The notes: a model not told the origin generated them from the letters alone. Numbered from the stretch's first letter, positions 17,652 through 27,185 are shown. The stretch is 64,000 nt of DNA from Psychrosphaera sp. B3R10 (GCF_018861025.1 NZ_JAHKQH010000001.1:1-64000), one strand, 5' to 3'. Numbers and translations are program-made.

Positions 17652-18176
17652 TTAATTAACCGATGCTCTATGCAAATAAACTGTTATTGGCTTACTTACT
17701 GCAATAACCTTGCCTGAATCGTTCCAAACTTCTAACTGAACACGGTGTTCGCCGCGATCAACGTCACGTAAGATGAATACAGCTGACTTTTGAGGGCCTG
17801 CGACCTTCTTGTCGTCGAATTTGAGAACTACGCTCATACCACGCTTAAAGGATGGTTTAATCAAGCCATTGATATACAGCGAGCCAGTGTTATCTCTTAT
17901 CGTGTCTTGATCAAGCGGTTTAACGATGTCGATTGAAACAACATCTAGGAGATCTTCTTTTGTTGTATCGCCACTAATTATTGAGGCGTCAACAGATTGA
18001 ATAATATTGGGGGTTTTTGAAACATCTATTGTATCTGATTTAACATTAGGTTTTGGAGAATCAGAAAACACAAGTACGCCTTCAGCATTACGCCAAACGT
18101 ATATTTTTTTCTTGTCTGCTGCTAGTGAATTAGTACTTATTAATACTAGAATTAGCAGTATTACGAACTTCCCCAT
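17652..18176 (-). CDS. DUF4124 exported protein
   Basis: The 174-residue protein has a signal peptide (GKFVILLILVLISTNSLA) and then the DUF4124 motif KIYVWRNAEGVLVFSDSPKPN, the W/Y-rich domain found near glnA-ntrBC in many gammaproteobacteria. The second half has an Ig-like beta pattern (SLYINGLIKPSFKRGMSVVL, HRVQLEVWNDSGKVI). It sits between glnA and ntrB, separated from glnA by a terminator, so it may be transcribed with ntrBC. Function is unknown. Confidence 0.82.
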   Translation of the reverse strand: MGKFVILLILVLISTNSLAADKKKIYVWRNAEGVLVFSDSPKPNVKSDTIDVSKTPNIIQSVDASIISGDTTKEDLLDVVSIDIVKPLDQDTIRDNTGSLYINGLIKPSFKRGMSVVLKFDDKKVAGPQKSAVFILRDVDRGEHRVQLEVWNDSGKVIAVSKPITVYLHRASVN

Positions 18177-18239
18177 GTTCTCTCATATCAAATAATAGAC
18201 GTTAGACATAATCTAGCGAATTTTTAACTTTTTGGCTAC

Positions 18240-18268
18240 AAAAAAAAGCCCACTCATGCGAGTGGGCT
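18240..18268 (-). terminator. glnA terminator
   Basis: AGCCCACTC / GAGTGGGCT with a 4-base loop is followed on the minus strand by eight T residues. It lies directly downstream of the glnA stop, so it ends the glnA transcript before the DUF4124-ntrBC genes. Confidence 0.85.
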
Positions 18269-18306
18269 TAGATCTAATTTATTAATTTAAGTGAATTAAA
18301 TTAATA

Positions 18307-19713
18307 TTAGCAGCTGTAGTACATTTCAAACTCAATTGGATGAGTTGTCATGTTAAGTTTTTCAACTTCAGCGCGTTTTAATTCAATGTAAGCATCGATA
18401 GTGTCGTCTGTGAAAACACCACCAGCTTTTAAGAATTCACGGTCAGCACTTAGTTCATTAAGCGCTTCTTCTAAAGAAGATGCAACTTGTGGGATCGCTG
18501 CTGCTTCTTCAGCTGGTAAGTCATACAAGTCTTTATCCATAGCATCGCCAGGGTGGATCTTGTTTTTGATACCGTCAAGACCTGCCATCAACAACGCAGT
18601 AAATGCTAAGTAAGGATTCGATGACGGGTCAGGGAAACGTACTTCAATACGACGTGCTTTTGGTGAAGGTACTACTGGGATACGAATAGATGCAGAACGG
18701 TTACGTGCAGAGTATGCCAACATTACCGGTGCTTCGAATCCAGGGACCAAACGCTTGTAAGAGTTAGTAGAAGCATTGGTAAACGCGTTAATCGCTTTAG
18801 CGTGCTTAATTACGCCACCGATATAGTAAAGCGCAGTTTCAGAAAGGCCGCCATACTTGTCACCAGCAAATAAGTTTTCGCCGTTTTTAACAAGTGATTG
18901 GTGAACGTGCATACCAGTACCGTTATCGCCAACAATTGGCTTAGGCATGAATGTCGCTGTTTTTCCATATGCATGCGCCATGTTATGAACAACATACTTA
19001 TAGATTTGAACTTCGTCAGCTTTGTTAACGATAGTATTAAAACGACAAGCGATTTCATTTTGACCAGCTGTAGCAACTTCGTGGTGATGTGCTTCAACTA
19101 CTAAGCCCATTTCTTCCATTACTAAACAAGTCGCTGAACGCCAATCGTGTGAAGAGTCAACAGGTGCTACTGGGAAGTAACCGCCTTTAACGCCAGGACG
19201 ATGTCCTTTGTTACCATCTTCATAAGACTTATCTGAGTTCCATGCCGCTTCTTCAGCGTCAATTTTATAAGAAGAACCAGACATGTCAGTTTTAAATTTA
19301 ACATCGTCAAATACGAAGAATTCAGGTTCTGGACCAACTAATACTTCATCAGCAATGCCTTCAGCACGCATATAAGCTTCTGCGCGTTTAGCAACAGAAC
19401 GAGGGTCACGTTCGTAACCTTGGCCAGTACCAGGTTCGATTACGTCACAACGAATGTTTAACGTAGTCTCTTCTGTGAATGGGTCTAAAACAACTGACTC
19501 AGCATCAGGCATAAGAACCATGTCTGATTCATTAATACCCTTCCATCCTGAAATTGAAGAACCGTCAAACATTTTGCCGTCTTCAAAGAAGTCTTCGTCA
19601 ATTTGATGATAAGGCACAGTGATGTGTTGCTCTTTACCTATAGTGTCAGTGAAACGTAAGTCAATAAATTTAACTTCGCTCTCTTTGATTAGGTTTAAAA
19701 CCGTTTGAGACAT
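18307..19713 (-). CDS. glnA: Glutamine synthetase type I (GSI-beta)
   Basis: The 468-residue enzyme makes glutamine from glutamate, ammonia and ATP. Visible family signatures are [16 protein letters not shown], the ATP-site GTGMHVHQS region, the tyrosine-containing adenylylation loop NLYDLPAEE, and the catalytic [10 protein letters not shown]. Length and the presence of the adenylylation segment fit the dodecameric GlnE-regulated type. The start is taken at MSQTVLNL (19713) behind TTGGAG; the open frame to 19770 would include the promoter region. Transcription is likely sigma-54/NtrC dependent (see 19778-19893). Confidence 0.97.
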   Translation of the reverse strand: MSQTVLNLIKESEVKFIDLRFTDTIGKEQHITVPYHQIDEDFFEDGKMFDGSSISGWKGINESDMVLMPDAESVVLDPFTEETTLNIRCDVIEPGTGQGYERDPRSVAKRAEAYMRAEGIADEVLVGPEPEFFVFDDVKFKTDMSGSSYKIDAEEAAWNSDKSYEDGNKGHRPGVKGGYFPVAPVDSSHDWRSATCLVMEEMGLVVEAHHHEVATAGQNEIACRFNTIVNKADEVQIYKYVVHNMAHAYGKTATFMPKPIVGDNGTGMHVHQSLVKNGENLFAGDKYGGLSETALYYIGGVIKHAKAINAFTNASTNSYKRLVPGFEAPVMLAYSARNRSASIRIPVVPSPKARRIEVRFPDPSSNPYLAFTALLMAGLDGIKNKIHPGDAMDKDLYDLPAEEAAAIPQVASSLEEALNELSADREFLKAGGVFTDDTIDAYIELKRAEVEKLNMTTHPIEFEMYYSC

Positions 19714-19777
19714 TGTTTTCTCCAAGTTAAAAAAATATTTTTTCGAGCCCTTTGGCTCATTTAAGTGCATAAGGCAA

Positions 19778-19793
19778 AGCCAAATTCATGCCA
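19778..19793 (-). promoter_or_regulatory. Sigma-54 promoter of glnA
   Basis: On the minus strand TGGCATGAATTTGGCT fits the consensus TGGCACG-N4-TTGCW at 12 of its fixed positions, with the -24 GG and -12 GC doublets correctly 10 bp apart. Transcription would begin near 19767, about 54 bp before the glnA start codon. Confidence 0.8.
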
Positions 19794-19855
19794 TCAAATT
19801 TTAGTTATACAATACAATGAGTTACATATTAACCCTGCGTTTCCATCGATAACAT

Positions 19856-19893
19856 TGCACCATAATGGTTCAAGATACGCACCAACATGAGAC
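19856..19893 (-). promoter_or_regulatory. NtrC enhancer sites upstream of glnA
   Basis: TGCACCATAATGGTTCA (19856-19872) is a near-palindrome matching the NtrC site TGCACCA-N3-TGGTGCA. A second, weaker site GCACCAACATGAGAC (19879-19893) keeps the left half. Their starts are 23 bp apart, about two helical turns, and lie about 90-125 bp upstream of the predicted transcription start, the usual place for NtrC dimers. Confidence 0.72.
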
Positions 19894-20209
19894 TAATCAA
19901 TAGAAAGCAACAATGAGTGTAATTTAGTTGTTACATTTTGTCCGCGATTTTCGTTATTTTTTTACATATAACGTAGTTCAGTTCCTTCTTAGATCCAAAA
20001 AAGACCTAATTTGAAATAACCAAAGTTGAATTAGAGTACCGCTACTACTAATGCAACAACCTAAATTACAGCAGTTTAGCAATAACACAATGCAGTAATG
20101 AAAATTAACTCACTTTTTGAGATAGCTATCTACTTACAGGTCTGTAAGTAGCGTTCAAAATTGAATTCCAAAATACAACTGCACCATTTTGAGGCAATGG
20201 GCATTTTGG
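19894..20209. other. Intergenic region with a solitary palindrome
   Basis: No gene is seen between the glnA control region and the phosphoribulokinase-like gene. The only clear structure is a perfect 10-bp inverted repeat CTACTTACAG / CTGTAAGTAG at 20130-20151. It matches the first hairpin of the repeats at 28912-29097 and lies just beyond the stop of the gene at 20210, where it may act as a transcription stop. Confidence 0.6.
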
Positions 20210-21112
20210 CTATTTTTTACTGTCGATCCAGTCTAGTTGACCAATGAGTTTACGGCGGCTGAAAATTAGATTTTCAATTAATGGTGTTAATATAAGCTCC
20301 AATGCCAACCCCATCTTCCCACCCGGGACAACAATTGTATTGATTCGACTCATAAAAGAGCCGTCGATCATTTGTAATAAATATGGAAAATCAACATTAG
20401 GCACATCTCGGAAACGGATCACCACAAAACTTTCATCTAGTGACGGAATGTCTTTGGCACTAAATGGATTCGAAGTATCAACAGTAGGAACCCGTTGAAA
20501 GTTAATATTGGTTCTAGAAAACTGAGGGGTGATATGCGTGAAGTAGTCGTCCATGCTTCGGACGATGCTGCTCATTACAGCTTCGCGGCTGTGGCCTCGT
20601 TGGTTAGTGTCGCGAATTATTTTTTGGATCCACTCCAAGTTAACAATAGGTACCATGCCGATTAACAAGTCGACATAATGGGCAACATTATGCTGTTCGG
20701 TAACCGCTCCGCCATGTAGACCTTCATAAAACAGACAATCTGTATTGGGTCTGAGTTCTTCCCATGGCGTAAATGTACCAGGCATTTGATTATACGGAAC
20801 GGCTTCATCAAATGAATGCAGGTACTTACGAACATTGCCACTGCCGGTTTCAGAATAACTTTTAAATAAGCTTTCTAATGCTCCAAAATCGTTAGCTTCA
20901 GAACCAAAATAAGAAATATGGCGGCCTTGTTCTTGCGCTTTTCTAATTTCCATTTCCATTTCTGCACGTGCATAGCGATGAAAACTATCCCCTTCCAAGA
21001 TCGCAGCATCCACGTCCAAATTACGGAAAATGTGAGTAATAGCATTTGTGGTTGTTGTTGTGCCGGCTCCAGAGGAACCAGTTACTGCAATTATTGGGTG
21101 TTTAACTGACAT
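20210..21112 (-). CDS. Phosphoribulokinase-like kinase (PrkB type)
   Basis: The 300-residue P-loop kinase has the Walker A motif TGSSGAGTTTTT at residues 11-22, EGDSFHRYAR, DCLFYEGLHGG and RGHSREAVMSSIVRSMDDY. These match the PrkB/phosphoribulokinase-like proteins common in non-photosynthetic gammaproteobacteria. No RuBisCO is nearby, so a Calvin-cycle role is unlikely; the physiological substrate of this group is not settled. It is single, and divergent from the TolB-like gene. Confidence 0.88.
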   Translation of the reverse strand: MSVKHPIIAVTGSSGAGTTTTTNAITHIFRNLDVDAAILEGDSFHRYARAEMEMEIRKAQEQGRHISYFGSEANDFGALESLFKSYSETGSGNVRKYLHSFDEAVPYNQMPGTFTPWEELRPNTDCLFYEGLHGGAVTEQHNVAHYVDLLIGMVPIVNLEWIQKIIRDTNQRGHSREAVMSSIVRSMDDYFTHITPQFSRTNINFQRVPTVDTSNPFSAKDIPSLDESFVVIRFRDVPNVDFPYLLQMIDGSFMSRINTIVVPGGKMGLALELILTPLIENLIFSRRKLIGQLDWIDSKK

Positions 21113-21222
21113 AAATCTTTTTTCTTAGTTTTGAGACTAGATTGTTATAAAGTGATTATTCTAATTAATCAAGCTTAGCGCGCTGAACATTTTATGACAA
21201 AAACAATAATTAGGTCCCTAAA

Positions 21223-22101
21223 ATGATAAAAAACCTAGGTAAATTTGCGTTATTGAGTATATCCACTTTTTTACCAATAACGTATGCATCAACCGATATA
21301 TTTGTTGCGCAGTTCGCAACTCATGGGCAAAAAACACACGTAGTGGAAATAGATAATATTACTCAGCGTCCCGGATATGACAATCAGCCTTATTTTGCAG
21401 ACGACGGTTCTGGGGTTTATTACACATCTCAATTGGCGCAACAAACAGACATTTTATTTTACAACTTGTCTTCAAAAACACTTACGAACATAACCAAGAC
21501 ATTAGATACCAGCGAATACTCACCGACGCTTGTTCCTGAGTCAAACAACTTATCTTTTATTAAAGTTGAACCTGATAGTACACAGCGGTTATGGACATTA
21601 ACATTGGGAAGTCAAAAACAAACGATTATCAACAAAACAATCAAGCCTGTTGGATATCATGCTTGGGGCGCTGATAATGATTTGGCTCTATTTGTATTGG
21701 GTGAGCCAATGACGTTGCAATATATTCAGTCACCAGAACAAGAAAACGCGAAGGTCATCGCTAATGAAATCGGCCGAGCCCTTCATTATAATGCCAAACA
21801 TCAGGTGTTTAGTTTCACAACGGGTACAAACAATGTACTTAATACCTTTTCAGCACAGACAGGAATTATCACTCAATACCTAGCTTTGCCTAAAGAAACG
21901 CAAGATTACACTTGGCTGAATTCAGATCAGGTCATTGCGGCTATGGGAACTAAAATAATGGTTTGGTCGTTACACACACCAAACCAAACATGGCAGCCTT
22001 TATTTGATTTTTCAAACCAGTGTCCAACAAATATAACCCGATTAGCGGTAAATAAATCTGCCAGTAAACTTGCCTTTGTATGTGACGAGGAAACACAATA
22101 A
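21223..22101 (+). CDS. Exported TolB-like beta-propeller protein
   Basis: The 292-residue protein has a signal peptide (KFALLSISTFLPITYA) followed by repeated WD40-like (PD40) segments: TQRPGYDNQPYFADDGSGVYYTS, LDTSEYSPTLVPESNNLSF, then further degenerate blades. Such propellers bind proteins or ligands in the periplasm. Nothing points to a particular partner. Its stop codon overlaps the start of the MAPEG gene by 1 bp, so the two are translated from one transcript. Confidence 0.7.
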   Translation: MIKNLGKFALLSISTFLPITYASTDIFVAQFATHGQKTHVVEIDNITQRPGYDNQPYFADDGSGVYYTSQLAQQTDILFYNLSSKTLTNITKTLDTSEYSPTLVPESNNLSFIKVEPDSTQRLWTLTLGSQKQTIINKTIKPVGYHAWGADNDLALFVLGEPMTLQYIQSPEQENAKVIANEIGRALHYNAKHQVFSFTTGTNNVLNTFSAQTGIITQYLALPKETQDYTWLNSDQVIAAMGTKIMVWSLHTPNQTWQPLFDFSNQCPTNITRLAVNKSASKLAFVCDEETQ

Positions 22102-22508
22102 TGAGTGAACTGCAGATTGTAATTTATTGTTTGATCATATCGGTCATTTTACCATTTGTCGCTAAAGTTCCTTTAGCTCACGCTATGCGTCAGGTTGGTA
22201 GTGGTAATATCAGGGGCTACGATAATGAAGAACCCCGTAGCCAGCAAAAGAAGCTTTCAGGTTTTGGCGCGCGTTGCTTAGCGGCCCATGAAAACAGTTT
22301 TGAAGCCATCATCATTTTTGCGCCAAGTGTGTTACTTGCCATAGCAACCGACAACCTCTCGCGGGACATTACGCTGCTTAGTTGTGGATTTATCGCTGCT
22401 CGTTGTTGCTATTTATTTTTCTACTGGGTCAATTGGGACAAACTGCGTTCATTAAGTTGGGGGATTGGGATGGGTTGTTGTATCGCCATCATGCTTCGTT
22501 GTTTGTAA
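22101..22508 (+). CDS. MAPEG-family membrane protein
   Basis: The 135-residue protein has four hydrophobic segments (about residues 4-22, 66-84, 89-107, 114-133). It has the MAPEG-type signature RCLAAHENSFEAIIIFAPSVLLA between the first loop and second segment, with the conserved Asn-Ser-Glu region. Family members include membrane glutathione transferases and eicosanoid enzymes; bacterial ones of this type have no proven substrate. It is coupled to the TolB-like gene. Confidence 0.82.
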   Translation: MSELQIVIYCLIISVILPFVAKVPLAHAMRQVGSGNIRGYDNEEPRSQQKKLSGFGARCLAAHENSFEAIIIFAPSVLLAIATDNLSRDITLLSCGFIAARCCYLFFYWVNWDKLRSLSWGIGMGCCIAIMLRCL

Positions 22509-22564
22509 TACTCATTCGATAATTGTCTGTTTGTTTTAAAACAGCCTTGCGAGTAACACAAACA

Positions 22565-22591
22565 AAAACGCCTGCTTAATGCAGGCGTTTT
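22565..22591. terminator. Bidirectional terminator
   Basis: AAAACGCCTGC-TTAAT-GCAGGCGTTTT is an 11-bp stem with A/T runs on both sides. It is placed between the convergent MAPEG gene and purD and fits intrinsic termination in both directions. Confidence 0.85.
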
Positions 22592-22619
22592 ATTTTTCAA
22601 TAAGACAAATTATTTAGTG

Positions 22620-23900
22620 TTATTGCTCACGTGCTATCGCGCGATATGCAATGTCGTTGCGAAATTGAACACCATCCCATTTTATTTGTTTTACCGCTTC
22701 GTAGGCTAGGGCCTGGGCTTCTGTAACTGTTTGACCTAACGCAGTTGCACATAATACGCGGCCACCAGCGGTAACAACGTCATCGCCGTTTAATTTGGTT
22801 CCAGCATGAAACGTTTTTGAATCAGCCGTTGCAACAGGTACGCCAGTAATAACATCACCTTTATTATAAGAACCAGGGTAACCACCAGCGGCTAATACCA
22901 CTCCAACAGCAGGTCTAGGGTCAAACTTAGCTTCTTTACCTGCTAATTCACCAGCAACCGCAGCCAAACATAACTCAACCATGTCAGACTGCATACGCAT
23001 CATGATAGGTTGTGTTTCTGGGTCACCAAAACGGCAATTATATTCGATTACTTTTGGCGTACCGTCAGTATCGATCATTAATCCCGCATACAAGAAACCT
23101 GAGTATGGATGGCCTTCTTTCGCCATACCTTCAACGGTTGGGTAAATCACTTCATTCATAATACGAGTATAAATTTCGTCGGTAACCACAGGTGCTGGTG
23201 AATAAGCGCCCATGCCACCCGTGTTAGGTCCAGCGTCATTATCAAATGCACGTTTATGATCTTGACTAGTTGCCATTGGCACAACATTTTTACCGTCGAC
23301 CATAACAATAAAACTGGCTTCTTCACCCGTTAAAAACTCTTCGATAACAACTCGAGAACCGGCTTCACCAAATGCATTTCCAGCTAACATATCTTTAATC
23401 GCATCTTCAGCTTCTTGTAAAGTCATTGCAACAATGACACCTTTACCAGCTGCTAAGCCGTCGGCTTTAACGACAATTGGTGCGCCTTTTTCACGAACGT
23501 AAGCTATCGCTGGGTCGATTTCAGTGAAATTAGCATAATCCCCTGTTGGGATATCATGACGAGCTAAAAAGTCTTTGGTGAACGCTTTTGAGCCTTCTAA
23601 CTGAGCAGCGCCTTTTGACGGTCCGAAAATTTTCAAACCAGCGGCTTGAAATTCGTCAACAACACCAATAACTAAAGGTGCTTCAGGACCAACAATCGTC
23701 AAATCGATAGATTTGTCTTTTGCAAATTGTAGTAACGCAGGTACGTCTTCTGCACCTATCGCAACATTTTCAAGTTTGTTTTCATTGGCTGTGCCGGCAT
23801 TGCCAGGGGCAACATAAACAATCTCTACGTTTGGATTTTGAGCCGCTTTCCACGCCAACGCGTGCTCACGACCACCACCACCGATAACTAGAATTTTCAT
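22620..23900 (-). CDS. purD: Phosphoribosylamine-glycine ligase
   Basis: This 426-residue ATP-grasp enzyme carries out the second step of purine synthesis, joining 5-phosphoribosylamine and glycine to GAR. It begins with the family signature KILVIGGGGREHALAWK. It then shows VGPEAPLVIG, VVKADGLAAGKGV, HKRAFDNDAGPNTGGMGAYSP and the metal-binding NCRFGDPETQ. In many relatives purD follows purH directly; here the two genes are 5.4 kb apart on opposite strands. No PurR-like operator could be recognised by eye upstream. Confidence 0.97.
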   Translation of the reverse strand: MKILVIGGGGREHALAWKAAQNPNVEIVYVAPGNAGTANENKLENVAIGAEDVPALLQFAKDKSIDLTIVGPEAPLVIGVVDEFQAAGLKIFGPSKGAAQLEGSKAFTKDFLARHDIPTGDYANFTEIDPAIAYVREKGAPIVVKADGLAAGKGVIVAMTLQEAEDAIKDMLAGNAFGEAGSRVVIEEFLTGEEASFIVMVDGKNVVPMATSQDHKRAFDNDAGPNTGGMGAYSPAPVVTDEIYTRIMNEVIYPTVEGMAKEGHPYSGFLYAGLMIDTDGTPKVIEYNCRFGDPETQPIMMRMQSDMVELCLAAVAGELAGKEAKFDPRPAVGVVLAAGGYPGSYNKGDVITGVPVATADSKTFHAGTKLNGDDVVTAGGRVLCATALGQTVTEAQALAYEAVKQIKWDGVQFRNDIAYRAIAREQ

Positions 23901-24164
23901 GGCTGTTTGCTACTCTGCTAAGTTCAAGATAATTTTGGGCGGAAGTATAACACGATGAAATTATTTTTCTGCTGGAAATAAAGTGCTAAAAACAACTAAT
24001 GTATAGCTAAAACCATGACTGAGCTTATTAGGGCGTTTAGATGGCGTAACTTGTCAATGTACCGAAATGTACGGAAAAAAGTGATTTTTATTTATGGCAA
24101 GCTTGCGGGGGACGAAGAGAGGAAGCAGCTAGGGTCAATCTAGGCTATCAAAACAATAGTAAAA

Positions 24165-24180
24165 GGGGAGCGAACTCCCC
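24165..24180 (-). terminator. Terminator after the methyltransferase-like gene
   Basis: GGGGAG-CGAA-CTCCCC lies just past the stop of the minus-strand gene at 24190 and is followed on that strand by CTTTTACT. It is a short, stable GNRA-like hairpin. Confidence 0.72.
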
Positions 24181-24189
24181 ATTAACAAA

Positions 24190-25041
24190 TTAGTTTTTAA
24201 CAAACTTTAATGTCATTCGATCGCTTTCGCCAATCATAGTGTATTTTTCTTTATCTTCATCACCAAGTGCTAAACGTGGTGGTAAAGTCCAAACTCCACG
24301 TGGGTGCTGCGCTGTATCTTTAGGATTCGCATTTATTTCACTAGCCGCGGCTAATGTAAAGCCGGCTTTCTCAGCTGCTGCAATAACAAAGGACTGCTTG
24401 ACGTACCCTGAACGCTTGTTTTCTTCCTGATCTAAGTTTTCAGGTAAACGGTGATCTACAACACCTAAAACCCCACCTTTTTTCAGCGCTTTGTAAAATG
24501 CTTTAAACGCATTTTCAACACCTACATCACCGTCACCCATATAGAAATTATGTACATTTCTAAAGGTTAAAACCATGTCTGCCGTCCCTTCTGGCACAAT
24601 ATCTAAGGCTTTAGTTTGGTGAAACTCAGTGACTTTGATCCCCGCATAAGCCGGATCGTTCATAATTTTTTTATTAAATCCATCAATCGAACGCTGATAA
24701 TAGCCAGGTGCGCCATCAAACATATGGAATCCAGCGGCGTAAAATTCTCCGTTTTGTTGTACTACCGGGTTAATAATAGATGTATACCAGCCACCACCAG
24801 GCCAGATTTCAACAACGGTCATGTCGTCACGTAAACCAAAAAATTCCAGTGTTTGTTGTGGATGACGAAAAGCATCTCTCTCACTTGCTTGTTTTCTTGC
24901 ATCACTCATAACAGCTTGGGTTATGGCTTCTTTAGACGCCGCTTGGTCACCGGTTATGGAGTCCATAACTGAAGAACACGACACAGATACTAGGCCTGCA
25001 AACAGACCAGCGAGTAATATTTTTTTCTTGGCGAAAGTCAT
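24190..25041 (-). CDS. Predicted lipoprotein with methyltransferase fold
   Basis: The 283-residue protein has a lipoprotein-type signal (KKILLAGLFAGLVSVSC, Cys at about 22). A Rossmann-like methyltransferase domain follows: motif I VVEIWPGGGWYTSII, then TADMVLTFRNVHNFY and a GGVLGVVDHRLP strand-helix element. It matches the uncharacterised group of exported 'predicted methyltransferases'. SAM is not known to be available in the periplasm, so the activity is doubtful. It could be repurposed as a binding protein. A stand-alone gene with its own terminator. Confidence 0.75.
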   Translation of the reverse strand: MTFAKKKILLAGLFAGLVSVSCSSVMDSITGDQAASKEAITQAVMSDARKQASERDAFRHPQQTLEFFGLRDDMTVVEIWPGGGWYTSIINPVVQQNGEFYAAGFHMFDGAPGYYQRSIDGFNKKIMNDPAYAGIKVTEFHQTKALDIVPEGTADMVLTFRNVHNFYMGDGDVGVENAFKAFYKALKKGGVLGVVDHRLPENLDQEENKRSGYVKQSFVIAAAEKAGFTLAAASEINANPKDTAQHPRGVWTLPPRLALGDEDKEKYTMIGESDRMTLKFVKN

Positions 25042-25276
25042 TATTGTTTCCCTTAGTTAACTAATGCCTCCAGTGTAGACGTTTTTAAGGAAATATGACT
25101 ATTGTTTTATCGGCTGTTACCTCCGGTTTAACTCAAATTCCAGAGACCAAATAGGTATTTGTGTCGGTATTTAATCACTGCTAGGCAACGAACCGTCCAA
25201 ACACATAAATATTATTGATAATGAGGACGTGCAAATCGAAAGGGAGAGTATGAATCATCAAAAAACACTACGTCGT

Positions 25277-25307
25277 AAAGTGCTCATTTATTCCATTTGA
25301 GCACTTT
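25277..25307 (-). terminator. Hairpin downstream of rlmJ
   Basis: AAAGTGCTCA / TGAGCACTTT with an 11-base loop lies 12 bp beyond the rlmJ stop. There is no strong T-run on the minus strand, so it may only protect the RNA end. Confidence 0.4.
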
Positions 25308-25319
25308 CTAAACATTATT

Positions 25320-26174
25320 CTACTCAGGTACTATTTGTTCTGCTCTAAAGTCGTTGTTATCCCCTGGTAGTGTTTTCACAAGATAAGGTAAAACTTCAGC
25401 CATTGCCGACGGTAACTTCCAAGGTTGATTCACCAAAATCATACCACTGCCGGTCATCCCTCTTTCATGTGAATCTTTAGCAACATTAAATTCATATAAC
25501 GCGATATTTTTAACACCTGTGCGTTTAAGACCCTGCTCAACTTTATCAATCCGGTATCTCTCAACAACTGGATACCAAATTAGAATAACAGCTCCTTTAA
25601 ATCGCTTTGTGACGTCTTTGACATATTGCACCACGCGGTCGTAGTCATCTTTGATTTCATAAGGTGGATCGATTATCACAACGCCACGCTTTTGCGCCGG
25701 TGGGAACAAGCCCATGCTTAATTCAAAACCATCACCTTTTATCGCTTTTCGGTAACGATTGGGGCGAATAAACTGACGTAATAAATCAAAATCCGTTGGA
25801 TGAAGTTCATGAAAGAACCCTTTCCCGTCCATTGGCAGCTGATTAAGAGCAAACCAAGGTGAACCTGGGTATAACACTAAATCGTCAAAGCCATCTTCTT
25901 TATTAAATTTCGCGACTACGTCTAAATATTCAGCAACGGCCTTAGGCATGTCTGCACGGTCAGCATTCCAAAGTGGGCCAATGCCCGTTTCAAATTCTTT
26001 ATTTTTTTGAGCAAACTCATCTTCGAGCTTATATGCACCTGCGCCAGCATGGGTATCAACAACAATATAAGGTCGTTCTTTCTCTCCCATATATTGCAGT
26101 ACAAACTGAAATATTAGATGTTTTAATACATCTGCATGATTTCCCGCATGGAACCCGTGGCGATAACTCAACAT
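25320..26174 (-). CDS. rlmJ: 23S rRNA (adenine(2030)-N6)-methyltransferase
   Basis: The 284-residue enzyme methylates A2030 of 23S rRNA. Family features are the start MLSYRHGFHAGNHADVLKH, motif I VDTHAGAGAY, and the catalytic motif IV IIDPPYEIKDDYDRV (DPPY). GMTGSGMILVNQPW near the end is also characteristic. Length is normal for the family. It is divergent from prmA, with only about 130 bp between them holding both promoters. Confidence 0.95.
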   Translation of the reverse strand: MLSYRHGFHAGNHADVLKHLIFQFVLQYMGEKERPYIVVDTHAGAGAYKLEDEFAQKNKEFETGIGPLWNADRADMPKAVAEYLDVVAKFNKEDGFDDLVLYPGSPWFALNQLPMDGKGFFHELHPTDFDLLRQFIRPNRYRKAIKGDGFELSMGLFPPAQKRGVVIIDPPYEIKDDYDRVVQYVKDVTKRFKGAVILIWYPVVERYRIDKVEQGLKRTGVKNIALYEFNVAKDSHERGMTGSGMILVNQPWKLPSAMAEVLPYLVKTLPGDNNDFRAEQIVPE

Positions 26175-26306
26175 GAAATTTGTTTTTCCGAAGTAATGAC
26201 TGACATCGCCATTCTACGTCACTCCATAAAAAGGAACAATGATAGTGAAACTCTCTGGCAAATTAGGCTAAAATCCAATTTTGTCCAATTAGGAATAAAT
26301 CAGACT

Positions 26307-27185
26307 ATGGCTTGGGTGCAACTTCGTTTTCCCGTTAAACAACAACACACAGATGAAATCAGTGACTTCTTAATGGACTTAGGCTGCGTATCTGTCACAT
26401 TTACAGCCTTAGACGATGAAGCTATTTTTGAGCTTTTTCCAGGTGACAAAAAAATATGGCAAATGTCACATTGTGTCGGACTTTTCGACGCCGCCACTGA
26501 CATGTCACTTATTTCTGCTGCATTAAGCCAACATTCCTCATTTGATGTCCCGCCAATTATCACAACCGAGCAAGTCGAAGACAAAGATTGGGAACGCGAA
26601 TGGATGGACAATTTCCATGCAATGCAATTTGGCCAACGACTTTGGATTTGTCCTAGCTGGCTAGACATTCCTGATCCAACGGCATGTAATGTCATATTAG
26701 ACCCTGGTTTAGCCTTCGGCACTGGAACACATGCAACAACAGCATTATGTCTTGAATGGTTAGAAGGTATGGATTTAACCGGTAAAACGGTATTGGACTT
26801 TGGATGTGGCAGTGGCATTTTAGCCATCGCAGCCTTGAAACTTGGTGCTAAACGCGCCATTGGCATCGATATCGATCCTAAAGCGATAACCGCAAGCCTA
26901 GAAAACGCGGTACGTAATAAAGTAGAAGATCAAATAGAATTATACTTGCCTGAAGATGCACCGATATTTGAAACCGACGTCATTGTCGCCAATATTCTTG
27001 CTGGCCCGTTAAAAGATCTGCAGTCCATAATTGTGGGTTACGGACATAAAGGTACAGAATTGGCCTTGTCTGGCATTTTAGCAGAGCAGGCAGATTCTGT
27101 TGCAGCAGCATATCAGTCGAGTGTTTCGTTAAATCCGGTCACGCAACAAGACGAATGGGTTCGAATTGACGGCACGATTACCTAA
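26307..27185 (+). CDS. prmA: Ribosomal protein L11 methyltransferase
   Basis: The 292-residue enzyme trimethylates L11. The family start is MAWVQLRFPV (26307). The frame is open back to 26136, but those residues overlap rlmJ and match nothing. It shows WEREWMDNFHAMQFG, the DPGLAFGTGTHATTALCLEWL segment, motif I VLDFGCGSGILAIAA, and DVIVANILAGPL (NxxAGP-type catalytic loop). In Escherichia coli prmA precedes dusB-fis as here, although a 360-bp gap with its own promoter separates them in this window. Confidence 0.96.
   Translation: MAWVQLRFPVKQQHTDEISDFLMDLGCVSVTFTALDDEAIFELFPGDKKIWQMSHCVGLFDAATDMSLISAALSQHSSFDVPPIITTEQVEDKDWEREWMDNFHAMQFGQRLWICPSWLDIPDPTACNVILDPGLAFGTGTHATTALCLEWLEGMDLTGKTVLDFGCGSGILAIAALKLGAKRAIGIDIDPKAITASLENAVRNKVEDQIELYLPEDAPIFETDVIVANILAGPLKDLQSIIVGYGHKGTELALSGILAEQADSVAAAYQSSVSLNPVTQQDEWVRIDGTIT

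Noticed and set aside
20210-21112. Evidence for CO2 fixation from a phosphoribulokinase-like gene
   Set aside because: This PrkB-type group is widespread in non-autotrophs, and neither RuBisCO nor other cycle genes are present in the window.
26136-26306. Long N-terminal extension of the prmA frame
   Set aside because: It overlaps rlmJ on the other strand and precedes the conserved MAWVQLRFPV start. It is just an open frame in the divergent promoter region.
26300-26866. 188-residue open frame opposite to prmA
   Set aside because: It lies entirely antisense to a highly conserved gene and has no ribosome site. It reflects codon bias of prmA.
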